A DNA stretch of 64,000 bases from Fidelibacterota bacterium (GCA_947476275.1 CANJPQ010000004.1:112352-176351); one strand, 5' to 3'. Shown: positions 34,286-43,590, numbered from the stretch's first letter. Notes: generated from the letters alone by a model not told the origin. Program-made: numbers and translations.

Positions 34286-35302
34286 ATGTCCTCAGCCCCG
34301 GTTCGTGTCGCCATCAACGGCTTCGGCCGCATCGGTCGGAACGTGTTCCGCGCTCTGATCGAAGCCAAGCGGACCGATGTGGAGATCGTGGCCATCAACG
34401 ACCTGGGCCCGGTCGAATCCAATGCCCACCTGCTGCGGTATGACTCCGTCCACGGCCGGCTCAAGGAAGACGTGGTTGTCAGCGGCGACAGCATTTCCGT
34501 GGGTGGCCGGACGGCGAAGGTCCTCAAGGAACGCGACCCGACCAAGCTGCCCTGGGGCGACCTGAAGGTCGATATCGTCGCCGAGTGCACCGGCATCTTC
34601 ACCGACAAGGAGAAGGCCGTCGTGCACCTCGCAGCCGGCGCCAAGCGCGTGTTGGTTTCGGCCCCGTCCGCGGGCGCCGACCTCACCGTCGTCTACGGCG
34701 TGAACCATGCGAAGCTGACCAAGGATCACCTGGTCGTCTCCAACGCGTCGTGCACCACCAACTGCCTCGCGCCGGTGGCCTATGTGCTGAACAAGACCTT
34801 CGGCATCCAGCACGGCTACATGACCACCATCCACGCCTACACTGGCGACCAGCCGACGGTGGATACCCTGCACAAGGATATGTACCGCGCCCGCGCCGCT
34901 GCCGTGTCCATGATCCCCACCTCCACCGGTGCGGCGAAGGCCGTGGGAGAAGTGCTGCCGGAACTGAAGGGTAAACTCGACGGCAGCGCGATCCGTGTAC
35001 CGACTCCCAATGTGTCCGTCGTCGACCTCAAGTGCGTGCTCGGCAAGAATGCCACCGCGGAAGAGATCAACAACGCCATCATCGCCGCGTCCAAGGGCGA
35101 GCTGAAAGGCGTGCTCGACGTGAACTCCGTGCCGCTGGTCTCGATCGATTTCAACCACAACCCCGCGTCCAGCACGTTCGACACGCTGCAGACCAAGGTG
35201 CTGCAGGGCAACTTCGCCCGCGTGCTGGCCTGGTACGACAACGAGTGGGGCTTCTCGAACCGCATGCTCGATACCGCGGTCGCCATGGGCAAGGTGCTCT
35301 AA
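34286..35302 (+). CDS. gap: Glyceraldehyde-3-phosphate dehydrogenase
   Basis: 338 residues. The NAD-binding NGFGRIGRN is at 11-19 and the catalytic Cys at about 156 in SNASCTTNCLAP. The C-terminal WYDNEWGFSNRML is intact. It interconverts G3P and 1,3-bisphosphoglycerate in glycolysis or gluconeogenesis. The ATG has AAGGA upstream. pgk begins 6 bp after its stop, so the two consecutive reactions are encoded by one transcript. Confidence 0.97.
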   Translation: MSSAPVRVAINGFGRIGRNVFRALIEAKRTDVEIVAINDLGPVESNAHLLRYDSVHGRLKEDVVVSGDSISVGGRTAKVLKERDPTKLPWGDLKVDIVAECTGIFTDKEKAVVHLAAGAKRVLVSAPSAGADLTVVYGVNHAKLTKDHLVVSNASCTTNCLAPVAYVLNKTFGIQHGYMTTIHAYTGDQPTVDTLHKDMYRARAAAVSMIPTSTGAAKAVGEVLPELKGKLDGSAIRVPTPNVSVVDLKCVLGKNATAEEINNAIIAASKGELKGVLDVNSVPLVSIDFNHNPASSTFDTLQTKVLQGNFARVLAWYDNEWGFSNRMLDTAVAMGKVL

Positions 35303-35308
35303 GCCCCC

Positions 35309-36505
35309 ATGGCCGCATTCAAGACGCTCGACGCGGCGGACGTGAAGGGCAAGCGCGTCCTCGTCCGCGCGGACCTCAATGTCCCGATGAAGGACGGCAT
35401 CGTCACCGATGCGACGCGCATCGAACGGTTCGCACCGACGGTGCAGGACTTGGTGAAACGCGGCGCGAAAGTGATCGTGCTGTCCCACTTCGATCGGCCC
35501 AAGGGCAAGCGCGTGCCGTCGATGTCGCTCGCGCCGCTGGCGCCCGCACTGTCCAAGGCGATCGGACAGGACGTGCGCTTTGCCGACGATTGCATCGGCC
35601 CCCAAGCCATTCTTGTGATCGAAAAGCTCAACGATGGCGATGTCGCGCTGCTGGAGAACTTGCGCTACCACGCCGGCGAAGAGGCGAATGATCCTGCGTT
35701 CGTGAAAGAGTTGGCGGCCCTTGGCGACATCTACGTCAACGACGCGTTCTCTGCCGCGCACCGCGCGCATGCGTCCACCGAGGGCCTGGCGCATCTGCTG
35801 CCGGCCTACGCCGGCCGACAGATGCAGGCGGAACTTGAAGCGCTGAGCGCTGCGCTCGATAACCCGAAGAAGCCTGTGGCGGCCATCGTCGGCGGCGCGA
35901 AAATCTCTACCAAGCTCGACGTCCTGAATCACCTCATTGAGCGGGTGGACGTGTTGATCGTCGGCGGCGCCATGGCGAACACGTTTCTGTTCGCCCAAGG
36001 CGTCGCGGTCGGCAAATCCCTGTGCGAGCGCGACCTGGCGGACACCGCCCGCGCCATCATGAAGAAAGCGCAAGAGAAAGGCTGCGAGATCGTGCTGCCC
36101 AGCGACGCGGTCGTCGCGGACGGTCTCAAGGAAGGCGTGGAAGCGTCCTTCTGCAAGATCACGGCGGTGCCGGACGACAAGATGATCCTCGACATCGGCG
36201 CGGCGACGGCCTGGTCCCTCGACGGCAAACTCGCCAAGTGCAAAACGCTGCTATGGAACGGCCCGCTCGGCGCCTTTGAGATCAAGCCCTTCGATGCCGG
36301 CACCGTACATGTGGCGCAGACCGCCGCACGCCTGACCAAGGCCGGGCAACTTACCTCCGTGGCGGGCGGCGGCGACACGGTCGCAGCCCTGAACGCCGCC
36401 GGTGTGGCGGATGACTTTACTTATGTGTCGACCGCCGGCGGCGCCTTCCTGGAGTGGATGGAAGGCAAGACTTTGCCGGGCGTCGCTGCACTAATGAAGG
36501 ACTAG
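35309..36505 (+). CDS. pgk: Phosphoglycerate kinase
   Basis: 398 residues. Family blocks are present: [12 protein letters not shown] near residue 20, [22 protein letters not shown] in the middle, and the nucleotide-binding [10 protein letters not shown] near the C-terminus. It makes ATP from 1,3-bisphosphoglycerate. It ends in a tail-to-tail overlap with a small minus-strand gene. No fructose-bisphosphate aldolase gene follows, unlike many relatives. Confidence 0.97.
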   Translation: MAAFKTLDAADVKGKRVLVRADLNVPMKDGIVTDATRIERFAPTVQDLVKRGAKVIVLSHFDRPKGKRVPSMSLAPLAPALSKAIGQDVRFADDCIGPQAILVIEKLNDGDVALLENLRYHAGEEANDPAFVKELAALGDIYVNDAFSAAHRAHASTEGLAHLLPAYAGRQMQAELEALSAALDNPKKPVAAIVGGAKISTKLDVLNHLIERVDVLIVGGAMANTFLFAQGVAVGKSLCERDLADTARAIMKKAQEKGCEIVLPSDAVVADGLKEGVEASFCKITAVPDDKMILDIGAATAWSLDGKLAKCKTLLWNGPLGAFEIKPFDAGTVHVAQTAARLTKAGQLTSVAGGGDTVAALNAAGVADDFTYVSTAGGAFLEWMEGKTLPGVAALMKD

Positions 36506-36678
36506 TCCCGGTTTTTCGGATGCTCTGGCGCGGGCTGCCAGCGGCGGGTGGCAGTGGGCCATAGGCCGCGCACTGTGGCGGCATCGACGCCATCGCGCAT
36601 CATCAAGAGCCGGATGATCGGCTCCTCGAACAGCATGCGTTGGCTGGGCTCGCAATTCCACGCGGTGTTCGTATTCAT
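36502..36678 (-). CDS. Small uncharacterised protein (58 residues)
   Basis: ATG 36678 opens a 58-codon frame ending at TAG 36502-36504, overlapping the pgk stop tail to tail. AGGA lies about 9 bases upstream. The product contains [18 protein letters not shown] and a short Arg/Pro-rich tail. A helix of the form '[26 protein letters not shown]' looks like a conserved small protein rather than random GC-rich coding. I do not know a function. Confidence 0.5.
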   Translation of the reverse strand: MNTNTAWNCEPSQRMLFEEPIIRLLMMRDGVDAATVRGLWPTATRRWQPAPEHPKNRD

Positions 36679-36842
36679 GTTCGGATTCCTATCGTTACGT
36701 CACCTGCATCCCCAACCTGCGGCCCCATGCCGCTGCCCGTGGTTCTTGTACGAGCATTTGCGGCGCGGGTGCAAAGACGATTGCGTGACACCGTGCAACG
36801 GCATGTGACTTGCGGGGTACTTGCGCGAGGCTGCGGGCCGCG

Positions 36843-37043
36843 TCAGGCGTCTTGATCGTCCGGCCCTATCCAAAGCACGTCGCCGGATTTGCCGCAGCTG
36901 ACTATGGCGGTGCCCGGGCGGATGACGCCGTGGCGGACCAGGCAATCCGACGCGTCGATCTTATAGTGCGACTCGCCCTGTTGGAAGATCACCAGGCGCG
37001 GACTCGTGATGCGAACGGGGCGCGGCTTCGGCTGTGACTTCAT
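36843..37043 (-). CDS. Small uncharacterised protein (66 residues)
   Basis: 66 codons from ATG 37043. The protein is basic at the N-terminus (KSQPKPRPVR) and then strand-rich, with RLVIFQQGESHYKIDASDCLV and a Gly-containing GTAIVSCGKSGDVLWIG. The hydrophobic/polar alternation suggests a small beta-barrel fold. No Shine-Dalgarno is obvious. It lies between the 58-residue gene and the glycan gene, all on the minus strand. The function is unknown. Confidence 0.45.
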   Translation of the reverse strand: MKSQPKPRPVRITSPRLVIFQQGESHYKIDASDCLVRHGVIRPGTAIVSCGKSGDVLWIGPDDQDA

Positions 37044-37094
37044 GCCGATATAACGCCGCTGGCCGCATCTCGGTGCGTCATCGGTCGGTAAATA

Positions 37095-38327
37095 TCAGGC
37101 GTTCGCAGGCTTGAGGAGAAAGACCGAATCGTCGAGCAGCACGGCCTCGACGCTGGGGATGCCGGCGCGAACCAGGAAAGGTTTAAGCCGGGCAACGAAT
37201 TCTTCCGGCGATACCGTGAACTTCTTGATTTGGGGGTCGGATCGTTCCAGCCGGTCCCACCTTGTGATCGCGGGACTCTCGATGGCGCGCGCGGCAATCT
37301 CGTCTGCGACCAAAGTCGCGCACTGCGGCGGGAAGGTCGGCAACCAAGTTGCCGGCTCGCGGCGTGACGGTTTGGAGAGGGCGTCGAGGATGTGGGTCGC
37401 CGCTTCCTCTGCATCGGCAGCCAGAGGTGGCGCGTGATTCATCACATACTGTTCCGAAAACGGGGTGTTTGGTTTCGGATTCATATTCAGTACCGGCTTT
37501 TCGAGCAGTGCGGCTTCCATCCCGGTGGTGCTGTTGGTGTGCACGATGAACTCGGCGCCGAGTAGCCATCCGGTCGGGGCGCTGCCGCTTACAACGTGCA
37601 CGTCGGGGAATTTCGTCCACGGCGCGGGGTTCTCCGTGGGATGCGAACGGAGCACGATACGGACATCGCCCAACTTGCCTTGCAGCAGACCGATCAGCTT
37701 TTCCATCTCCGCTTTGTTGCGGGTTTCCACATCGATCCAGCTTTGGATATAGGCCCGGCCCTCCGCGGTTTCCGTCTCGATCGACCCGGCTTGGCGGGTG
37801 GTTTCGAGAATGCTCGGAATATTTGCGAAGGCGTTATTTACCAAGCCGTAGTTGGTGTTGATCAGCAGATACCGGCCGTCGCGTCTGAACTCGTCGGCTT
37901 CCGCCTGGTACAGTTCGCGGTAATCCCGCAGCAGGTCGACACGCAAGCTACCGACGACGGGGCCGCTGCCGTTCAGAATTTCGCGGTGCTTATCGCTCTG
38001 GAATAGAAAGACATCCGCGACGTCGAAGACGCCTGGACCGGTGATCTGGCGGATGATGTAGGGGCTGATGACAGCCAGAACCTCTTCATCCATGAAGATG
38101 ATGCGATGGCCGAACGTCTTTACCTTGCGGGCCGCCTCAACCTGAATGCTGTTGGCGCTCTTGAACAGGAACACCCCAGGTGGCACGTGGCCGGCGTTGA
38201 CGTTCATGCTCCATTGCTGGCCCACCACGACGGACATGCCACGCGCGATGAGTTGAGCCGCCACCAGGAGCCGGGCATCCAAGTCCCGGCTCTTGAGTTC
38301 ACACGTGAGGTAGGCGTAGCGGGGCAT
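37095..38327 (-). CDS. Surface carbohydrate biosynthesis-type GT-B protein
   Basis: 410 residues. The C-terminal half shows the nucleotide-sugar-binding pattern of GT-B capsule and CDP-glycerol-type transferases: VLRSHPTENPAPW, then LLGAEFIVHTNSTTGMEAALLEKPVLNM. The N-terminal domain begins with MPRYAYLTCELKSRDLDARL and a Rossmann-like RIIFMDEE. These features match proteins annotated as surface carbohydrate biosynthesis proteins. The acceptor and sugar are unknown. It lies 37 bp after a methyltransferase gene on the same strand. Confidence 0.7.
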   Translation of the reverse strand: MPRYAYLTCELKSRDLDARLLVAAQLIARGMSVVVGQQWSMNVNAGHVPPGVFLFKSANSIQVEAARKVKTFGHRIIFMDEEVLAVISPYIIRQITGPGVFDVADVFLFQSDKHREILNGSGPVVGSLRVDLLRDYRELYQAEADEFRRDGRYLLINTNYGLVNNAFANIPSILETTRQAGSIETETAEGRAYIQSWIDVETRNKAEMEKLIGLLQGKLGDVRIVLRSHPTENPAPWTKFPDVHVVSGSAPTGWLLGAEFIVHTNSTTGMEAALLEKPVLNMNPKPNTPFSEQYVMNHAPPLAADAEEAATHILDALSKPSRREPATWLPTFPPQCATLVADEIAARAIESPAITRWDRLERSDPQIKKFTVSPEEFVARLKPFLVRAGIPSVEAVLLDDSVFLLKPANA

Positions 38328-38364
38328 AGGGGGGGCGTCTCTGGCAGATCAAACCGCTTACGTC

Positions 38365-39834
38365 CTACACCACGCCAAGGTTCCTCAACAGTGGAATGCG
38401 CGTCGCGGAAAAGGTTTGGTGCACGGCGGCGATGTCGGCGCGGTCCTGGCCGGGAATCGCTTTCATCACCAAATCGATCGCATCCTGGCCTCGCGCGTTC
38501 GCGAGCAGGAACAACTGCTCAGCTTTGCTCAGGCCGACCGCGCCGCCGGTCACGGGCACCGCGGTGGCGGAGACGTCGTCACCCCGCGTGGCGCGGTCCC
38601 ACAGGATTTCGTTCAGCCGCGCGCAGCGCGTCTTGCGCCGTGCAAGAGTCGCAGATGGCAGGGCCGGTTCCGCTGCGCCCAAGGCTGCCATGATCAAGAG
38701 CGACTCCCGGATCCTGTCGGCGGAGAACGCAGCGCATTCGGCCTGCGTGGCCATGGCGGAAACCGAGGCCGGTCCGCGAAGGTGAATTGTGGCGATGGCG
38801 CGGGCTACATCGGTTTCCGGCGCGACACCGCCGGGGCCTGAGACCCGCTCCACATTCTGTGGCAGCACGGCGCTCGCAAAAGGTAAGGCATCGAACGCCG
38901 CGGTCTTGTTCTTGAGCGGCGCCGCATCGCGCACGAACAGATCGCGCCGGAATTGGCGGTTCAGGAGAACGTCCTTGATCGTCTCCCGGTCGGTCCCATC
39001 GGCAATCTGCGCAAGTTCGGCGCGCATATCGGCGTCGCAGTGCACGAACTCGAGCGTGTCCATCACATGCGCCGACGTGCCAAACGACAAGCCCAGCGGC
39101 GCGACCTGTCCGGCGACCTGGCGGAAGAAGAACGACCACCAATCCGCGTTGAAGTACTCGTGCGCCAGATAATTCGGGGCCAGCGGCGTAATGTCGTCGA
39201 GATACTTGCCCACCAACGGGTTCGCCTGAAAGTATTTCGCGTTCAGCTGACGCAGCTTGTGGCCGCAAAGCAGGGCGGCTTCGACCTTGTGCTCAACCCG
39301 ACCCTCGGTGCTGCGATAGGCCACCATCATCGCTTCGCGCAGGGCCATGATCGCGCCATGTCCCGGCTGGGCGTTGTAGCTCACATACATCGCGCCGCCC
39401 TGATTCAGGTTGCGGTCGATGAACTTCAAGATCAGGTCGCGATTGAGGTCGTTGATCCACGACCACACGCCGTGCATCGCCACGATATCGCACGCCGGCA
39501 GGCCAGCGCTCGCCAGTTCCTCGAAAGATTGTTCGAGGAACTCCACATTGTCCAAGCCCGCCTGCTTGGCGATCCCGCCAGCAATCGCGATGTGCTCCGG
39601 GATGATGTCGGTGGCGATAAAGTGCGCGTCGGGGTTGGCGGCGGCATGCACCAGGGTGGCAAGGCCGAGCCCGCAGCCGAGCTCGATATACGTGAAGCGG
39701 CCATCCTTCAGCGGCGGCGTCAGGCCGGCCGAAGTCAGCGTCAACGCTTGGATGTGGGGATTGAGTTCGCGGTAGTAGTGGAACGGATAGGTGACCTCGG
39801 TCACGTATCCATATGAACGATCAGCCGCCGCCAT
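38365..39834 (-). CDS. Class I SAM methyltransferase with methyltransferase regulatory domain
   Basis: 489 residues. The SAM motif FTYIELGCGLGLATLVHAAA lies at about 47-66, followed by FIATDIIPEHI and the AMHGVWSWI block. A methyltransferase-regulatory domain (helical, about 220-330) and a C-terminal helical region follow. Such proteins are often encoded in glycan or lipopolysaccharide loci. With the downstream GT-B gene it forms a two-gene unit inserted between pgk and accA. Substrate unknown. Confidence 0.85.
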   Translation of the reverse strand: MAAADRSYGYVTEVTYPFHYYRELNPHIQALTLTSAGLTPPLKDGRFTYIELGCGLGLATLVHAAANPDAHFIATDIIPEHIAIAGGIAKQAGLDNVEFLEQSFEELASAGLPACDIVAMHGVWSWINDLNRDLILKFIDRNLNQGGAMYVSYNAQPGHGAIMALREAMMVAYRSTEGRVEHKVEAALLCGHKLRQLNAKYFQANPLVGKYLDDITPLAPNYLAHEYFNADWWSFFFRQVAGQVAPLGLSFGTSAHVMDTLEFVHCDADMRAELAQIADGTDRETIKDVLLNRQFRRDLFVRDAAPLKNKTAAFDALPFASAVLPQNVERVSGPGGVAPETDVARAIATIHLRGPASVSAMATQAECAAFSADRIRESLLIMAALGAAEPALPSATLARRKTRCARLNEILWDRATRGDDVSATAVPVTGGAVGLSKAEQLFLLANARGQDAIDLVMKAIPGQDRADIAAVHQTFSATRIPLLRNLGVV

Positions 39835-39921
39835 AGCCGCAAACCCCCTGTAGGTTCAGAGGGTAGCGCATATTCGGCCAACCGGCACGAGTGATCGGGA
39901 TTTGTCTCGGACGGAACCGAA

Positions 39922-40875
39922 CTACTCGATGCCGAGGCGGCCCATCTGCACGAACTTGTCGCGGCGGCGTGCGCGCAGCTGGCCGCCGTCGATGCGGATC
40001 AGCTGGCTCAGGTGCGTCTCGATGGTATCGCGCAGGGCCGCCATGACCGCATCCGGCGCGCGGTGTGCGCCGCCGATCGGCTCCGGCACGATCCCGTCGA
40101 TAACGCCCAGGCGTTCCAAGTCTTGTGCGGTGAGCTTCATCGCCTCGGCGGCGGCCTTGGCCTGTTCACCGTCGCGCCACAAAATCGAGGCGCAGCCTTC
40201 CGGCGAGATCACCGAGTAGATGGCGTGCTCCAGCATCAGCACGACGTTGCCGACGGCCAGCGCAATCGCGCCGCCGGAACCGCCTTCACCGATGATCACA
40301 CAGATGACCGGCACGCGCAGGTCGAGGCTTTCTTGGATGCATTTGGCGATGGCTTCCGCCTGGCCGCGCTCTTCGGCGCCGACCCCGGGATACGCGCCCG
40401 CGGTGTCGACCAGGGTGATGATCGGAACGCCGAAGCGGTCGGCCAGCTTCATCAAGCGCCGCGCCTTGCGATAACCTTCCGGGCGCGCCATGCCGAAGTT
40501 GTGCTTCACGCGCGTCTCGGTGTCGCGGCCCTTCTCGAGCCCGATCACCATCACCGAGCGGCCCTTGAAACGGCCTAGCCCGCCGATGATTGCCTCGTCC
40601 TCGCCGTACAGGCGGTCGCCCGCCAGCGGCATGAAATCCTCGATCAGGTTCTTGATGTAGTCGACCGTGTGCGGCCGATCCGGATGGCGTGCGACTTGCG
40701 TCTTCTGCCACGGCGATAGCTTGGCGTAAGCGGAGCGCAGGTCCTTATCGACCCGGCTCTGCAGACGGCTGACTTCCTCGGCGATGTTGAGGCCGTCGGT
40801 GTCCGACAGATGCTTGAGTTCGGCGATCTTGCCTTCAAGCTCTGCAATTGGTTTTTCGAAATCGAGAAAATGCAT
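39922..40875 (-). CDS. accA: Acetyl-CoA carboxylase carboxyltransferase subunit alpha
   Basis: 317 residues, the usual length. The N-terminal MHFLDFEKPIAELEGKI helix, HPDRPHTVDYI, FGMARPEGYRKA and the oxyanion-forming GEGGSGGAIAL are all present. With AccD it transfers carboxyl from carboxybiotin to acetyl-CoA, the first step of fatty-acid synthesis. accD is not in the window. An intrinsic terminator precedes it on the same strand. Confidence 0.97.
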   Translation of the reverse strand: MHFLDFEKPIAELEGKIAELKHLSDTDGLNIAEEVSRLQSRVDKDLRSAYAKLSPWQKTQVARHPDRPHTVDYIKNLIEDFMPLAGDRLYGEDEAIIGGLGRFKGRSVMVIGLEKGRDTETRVKHNFGMARPEGYRKARRLMKLADRFGVPIITLVDTAGAYPGVGAEERGQAEAIAKCIQESLDLRVPVICVIIGEGGSGGAIALAVGNVVLMLEHAIYSVISPEGCASILWRDGEQAKAAAEAMKLTAQDLERLGVIDGIVPEPIGGAHRAPDAVMAALRDTIETHLSQLIRIDGGQLRARRRDKFVQMGRLGIE

Positions 40876-40917
40876 CGCGTTGCTCGGCTACCCAGTCCCC
40901 GTGCACCCCGCAAGCGG

Positions 40918-40944
40918 CATAAAAACACGGAGCCCGTCGGCTCC
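40918..40944 (-). terminator. Intrinsic terminator after the Nudix gene
   Basis: On the minus strand GGAGCC and GGCTCC form a 6-bp GC stem around GACG, followed at once by GTGTTTTT. It lies 77 bp after the Nudix stop and 43 bp before the accA ATG, so it would end Nudix transcripts and isolate accA, whose promoter must lie between or overlap it. Confidence 0.65.
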
Positions 40945-41020
40945 TGCCGCTCAAGAGAGGACTTACATGAAGGAGCGATGACGGGATGTCAACCTTGTGC
41001 AGTGCAACTCAAGCGTTAAC

Positions 41021-41911
41021 CTATTGATCGCCAAGGATAAACCCTTGTGCGTCCACCTCGGGCCGCCGCCGCAGGCCGGCCACGAGGCGCTCGAAATCCG
41101 GTTCCCGGTCCGGATCGAGGGCGCCATGGCGGATCGCAAAATCGAGGATCACCAAGTTGACGTTGAACTTGAAGCGCTCTGTGTCGCGCACCAAGGCCAG
41201 CACGTTCGCCAGGGGCATCAGGTGGAAGCCGGAGATCTCGCCGTCGACATTCCGCGGTATGGCGTCCGCCGGCATTTCCAGATCGAAACAGAACATAGTG
41301 TCGGCCTTCACGCCCTTCTGCGTCGAGAAGGCATAAGTAATGACGCCGACAGGACGTGCGGTGCGGGCGAGGGAAGGCGAGATGTCGGCTTCCTCGCCGC
41401 ACTCTTTCACCAGATTTTCCATCAGCGTGAGGCCTGCGGGTTGGCCGCCGGCGACCATGTTGTCGAACTTCCCGGGCTCCACGTCGCGATCGGTGGCGCG
41501 GGTGCCGATCCACAGATACAGACCGTCGGCACGGCGCACATAGCCGTTCACATGAACGCCATAAGCGCGCACGCCGAACGCCGCCACGAGGCTGCGATCC
41601 ATGGTGAACGCCGCCGGTTCCGACCACACGCGTTTCACCGCGTAGAGTTCGCCGCGCGGCTTTGGGAACTGGGCGGACGCGACGAGTGCGGGGACGATAT
41701 CCGCAAAAGCGGCGCTTCGCGCCTGAGGTGTCGACAACCCCGCCGCGAAGGCAACGTGTTCGGGCGTGACCGTAAAGACATCGGCATGAGTCTTAAGGAC
41801 CGCTGCGCGTACGGCGTTAACCCACCCGAACCGAAGGCCATCGATGTCAAACGGCAGATAGCCGGTGACATCCAGGCGGTTACAAGCCTTAACGCGGTCG
41901 AGATAGCTCAT
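41021..41911 (-). CDS. Nudix hydrolase with DUF4743 N-terminal domain
   Basis: 296 residues. The N-terminal DUF4743 region is followed by a Nudix core: GGQPAGLTLMENLVKECGEE, which keeps the Gly pair and the EE of the Nudix box but has Lys for Arg and lacks the first Glu. The layout matches the Tpk/Nudt20-like Nudix group found with thiamine-derivative or general NDP-X hydrolases. Substrate not determinable. It is divergent from the next gene. Confidence 0.85.
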   Translation of the reverse strand: MSYLDRVKACNRLDVTGYLPFDIDGLRFGWVNAVRAAVLKTHADVFTVTPEHVAFAAGLSTPQARSAAFADIVPALVASAQFPKPRGELYAVKRVWSEPAAFTMDRSLVAAFGVRAYGVHVNGYVRRADGLYLWIGTRATDRDVEPGKFDNMVAGGQPAGLTLMENLVKECGEEADISPSLARTARPVGVITYAFSTQKGVKADTMFCFDLEMPADAIPRNVDGEISGFHLMPLANVLALVRDTERFKFNVNLVILDFAIRHGALDPDREPDFERLVAGLRRRPEVDAQGFILGDQ

Positions 41912-41992
41912 GGCGCAACACTCATTAACGGCTCACGCGATGGACGCGCGGAATCCGGGCTCTTATAGTTGGTCATCCATCAGGGGAAAACC

Positions 41993-42784
41993 GTGGCGAA
42001 CGCAAATACGACCGAGTCCATGCTCGCCCGCGTTGGATTGCTCCTTGCGGTGGTGGTATCCGTTGCATGGATCGGCTTTGCCGCGCTGTACCTGCGGGGC
42101 GTTGCCGGCGGCCTGCGCGCGCTGTCGCCCACGGAGGCTGCGGCCTTCTTCGCCGGCGTTGGTGGACCGCTCGCGGGACTCTGGTTGTTCATCGCCGTGA
42201 ACGAACAGCGCCGCCGATTGTCGCTGATGAGCCGTGCCCTCAACGAAATGCTCGCGCAGCATCGCCACACGCTCCAGATCGCCGAGACGCAGACCCGCAC
42301 GCTGGTGGCATTCCAGGCGCAGGCCGCCCGCACCGAAGGCGGGGAAACGCGCCGCTTCGCTCTGCAGGACATGGCGTCGAGCGCCGCGGTGCTGGCCGAA
42401 CGGCTTGGCGTCATTCGGCGCGAAGATCTTGATATCGCCTGGGCGCGGTTCGGCTCGGGGGACGTGGCAGCGTTCGTGAATCCCTTCCTGCATTTCGCTG
42501 TATCCCATCCGGAAATCTCCACACGGCTGGCGGAAGCAGTTGGTCGCGATCCGCTCGCCGCCACGGCCTTGCAGGCTTACGTGCGACGTTTCGAACGCCT
42601 GGTCAGCGCAGCGGATGATCGCGTCGTGCGCGACGTGCTGGAGGAAGGCCCGCTCGGCCGCGCCTTCCGTCTGTTCAAACCCGCCGTGGGCGGCATGGAC
42701 GTGGCGCATCCGTCGCCGGACGCGCTCACCGAAAAACTTGCCGACCTGTCTGAACGCCTCGATGCGGTTGCGCCCGGCGTTTGA
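41993..42784 (+). CDS. Unknown membrane protein with two N-terminal helices
   Basis: 263 residues from GTG 41993, which has AGGGGAAAACC upstream; the frame is open further to a TTG at 41969. Two membrane helices lie near residues 11-33 and 42-68, with a short loop rich in charged residues between them. The rest (about 190 residues) is cytosolic, helical and probably coiled (QRRRLSLMSRALNEMLAQHRHT). No enzyme motif is visible. The downstream unknown gene starts 3 bp after its stop, so the two form one transcription unit. Confidence 0.75.
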   Translation: MANANTTESMLARVGLLLAVVVSVAWIGFAALYLRGVAGGLRALSPTEAAAFFAGVGGPLAGLWLFIAVNEQRRRLSLMSRALNEMLAQHRHTLQIAETQTRTLVAFQAQAARTEGGETRRFALQDMASSAAVLAERLGVIRREDLDIAWARFGSGDVAAFVNPFLHFAVSHPEISTRLAEAVGRDPLAATALQAYVRRFERLVSAADDRVVRDVLEEGPLGRAFRLFKPAVGGMDVAHPSPDALTEKLADLSERLDAVAPGV

Positions 42785-42787
42785 TCC

Positions 42788-43153
42788 ATGGGCTTATTCA
42801 AAAACCTTTTTGGAAAGCCGAAGCCCGCGGCGAAGAAGCCCGGGTCGCCGCCGGCGAAGGACAGCGCCCGTGCCAAGCTTATTGCCGATGCGCTCCGGAT
42901 CCAGCGGACCCAGGGCGCAGTGGTGCGCAAAACCCTGTCGCATGCGATCGGCAGCCTGACCAAAACCGGGTCGGAGATCTTGCGTGACCCAGACGCTCTG
43001 GAGCGGCTGATGAGCCTGATCCAGACCCGCCAGACCCTCAACGGACTCGCGGACGCCGCGCCGGGACTCCTGCCGCCGGCGGACGGGGCGAAAGGGCCAA
43101 AGGCGGCACAAGGTACACCCGTCGCGCCAAAAAGCCGGGCTGTCCGCCGGTAA
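42788..43153 (+). CDS. Small basic unknown protein, partner of the membrane protein upstream
   Basis: 121 residues. It starts with MGLFKNLFGKPKPAAKK, an amphipathic basic segment followed by Pro/Lys/Ala that could sit on a membrane surface. A helical middle (AKLIADALRIQRTQGAVVRKTL) and a Pro/Ala-rich basic tail follow. I do not recognise a family. It lies 3 bp after the two-helix membrane protein and before rpmB, but rpmB has its own promoter. Confidence 0.7.
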   Translation: MGLFKNLFGKPKPAAKKPGSPPAKDSARAKLIADALRIQRTQGAVVRKTLSHAIGSLTKTGSEILRDPDALERLMSLIQTRQTLNGLADAAPGLLPPADGAKGPKAAQGTPVAPKSRAVRR

Positions 43154-43201
43154 GCTCTTGATAATCCTGCGTTTGTACCCGCCGTCAGCGGGCCTTTCCG
43201 C

Positions 43202-43230
43202 TTGACGGGGTGAACCCCGGTCAGTACAAC
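43202..43230 (+). promoter_or_regulatory. Sigma-70-type promoter of rpmB
   Basis: TTGACG at 43202-43207, a 17-base spacer, and TACAAC at 43225-43230, a good match to the housekeeping sigma-70 consensus of alphaproteobacteria. Start of transcription would be near 43237, giving a 60-nt leader to the rpmB ATG. It is the clearest promoter in the window. Confidence 0.65.
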
Positions 43231-43296
43231 ACGCGGCTTCCGGAGGCTTGCGGGCAACTGCTTGGCTTCTTTCCCGAATTCGTAAGGAGATCGGCG

Positions 43297-43590
43297 ATGT
43301 CCCGCCGTTGTCAGGCCACCGGCCGTGGCGTTCAGAGTGGCAATAACGTCAGCCACGCCAACAATAAGACCAAGCGGCGTTTCCTGCCGAACCTGCACTC
43401 CGTGACGCTGCTCAGCGACAGCTTGAATCAGCGCGTGCGCCTGCGCCTGACCACCAACGGTCTGCGCACGGTGGAGAAGCGCGGCGGCATCGACGCGTTC
43501 CTGCTCTCGACGCCGGACGCCAAGCTGGAAGCGCCCGTGCTGCGCATCAAGCGCCGCGTGCAACGCGCCCAGGAGAAGAAGGCCGCCTAA
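43297..43590 (+). CDS. rpmB: 50S ribosomal protein L28
   Basis: 97 residues from ATG 43297 with AAGGAG 8 bases upstream; an upstream extension in frame is rejected. [28 protein letters not shown] is the standard alphaproteobacterial L28 start, and [17 protein letters not shown] and the basic C-terminus follow. rpmG is not adjacent, as is usual in this class. It is bounded by its own promoter and a strong terminator, so it is a single-gene unit. Confidence 0.97.
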   Translation: MSRRCQATGRGVQSGNNVSHANNKTKRRFLPNLHSVTLLSDSLNQRVRLRLTTNGLRTVEKRGGIDAFLLSTPDAKLEAPVLRIKRRVQRAQEKKAA

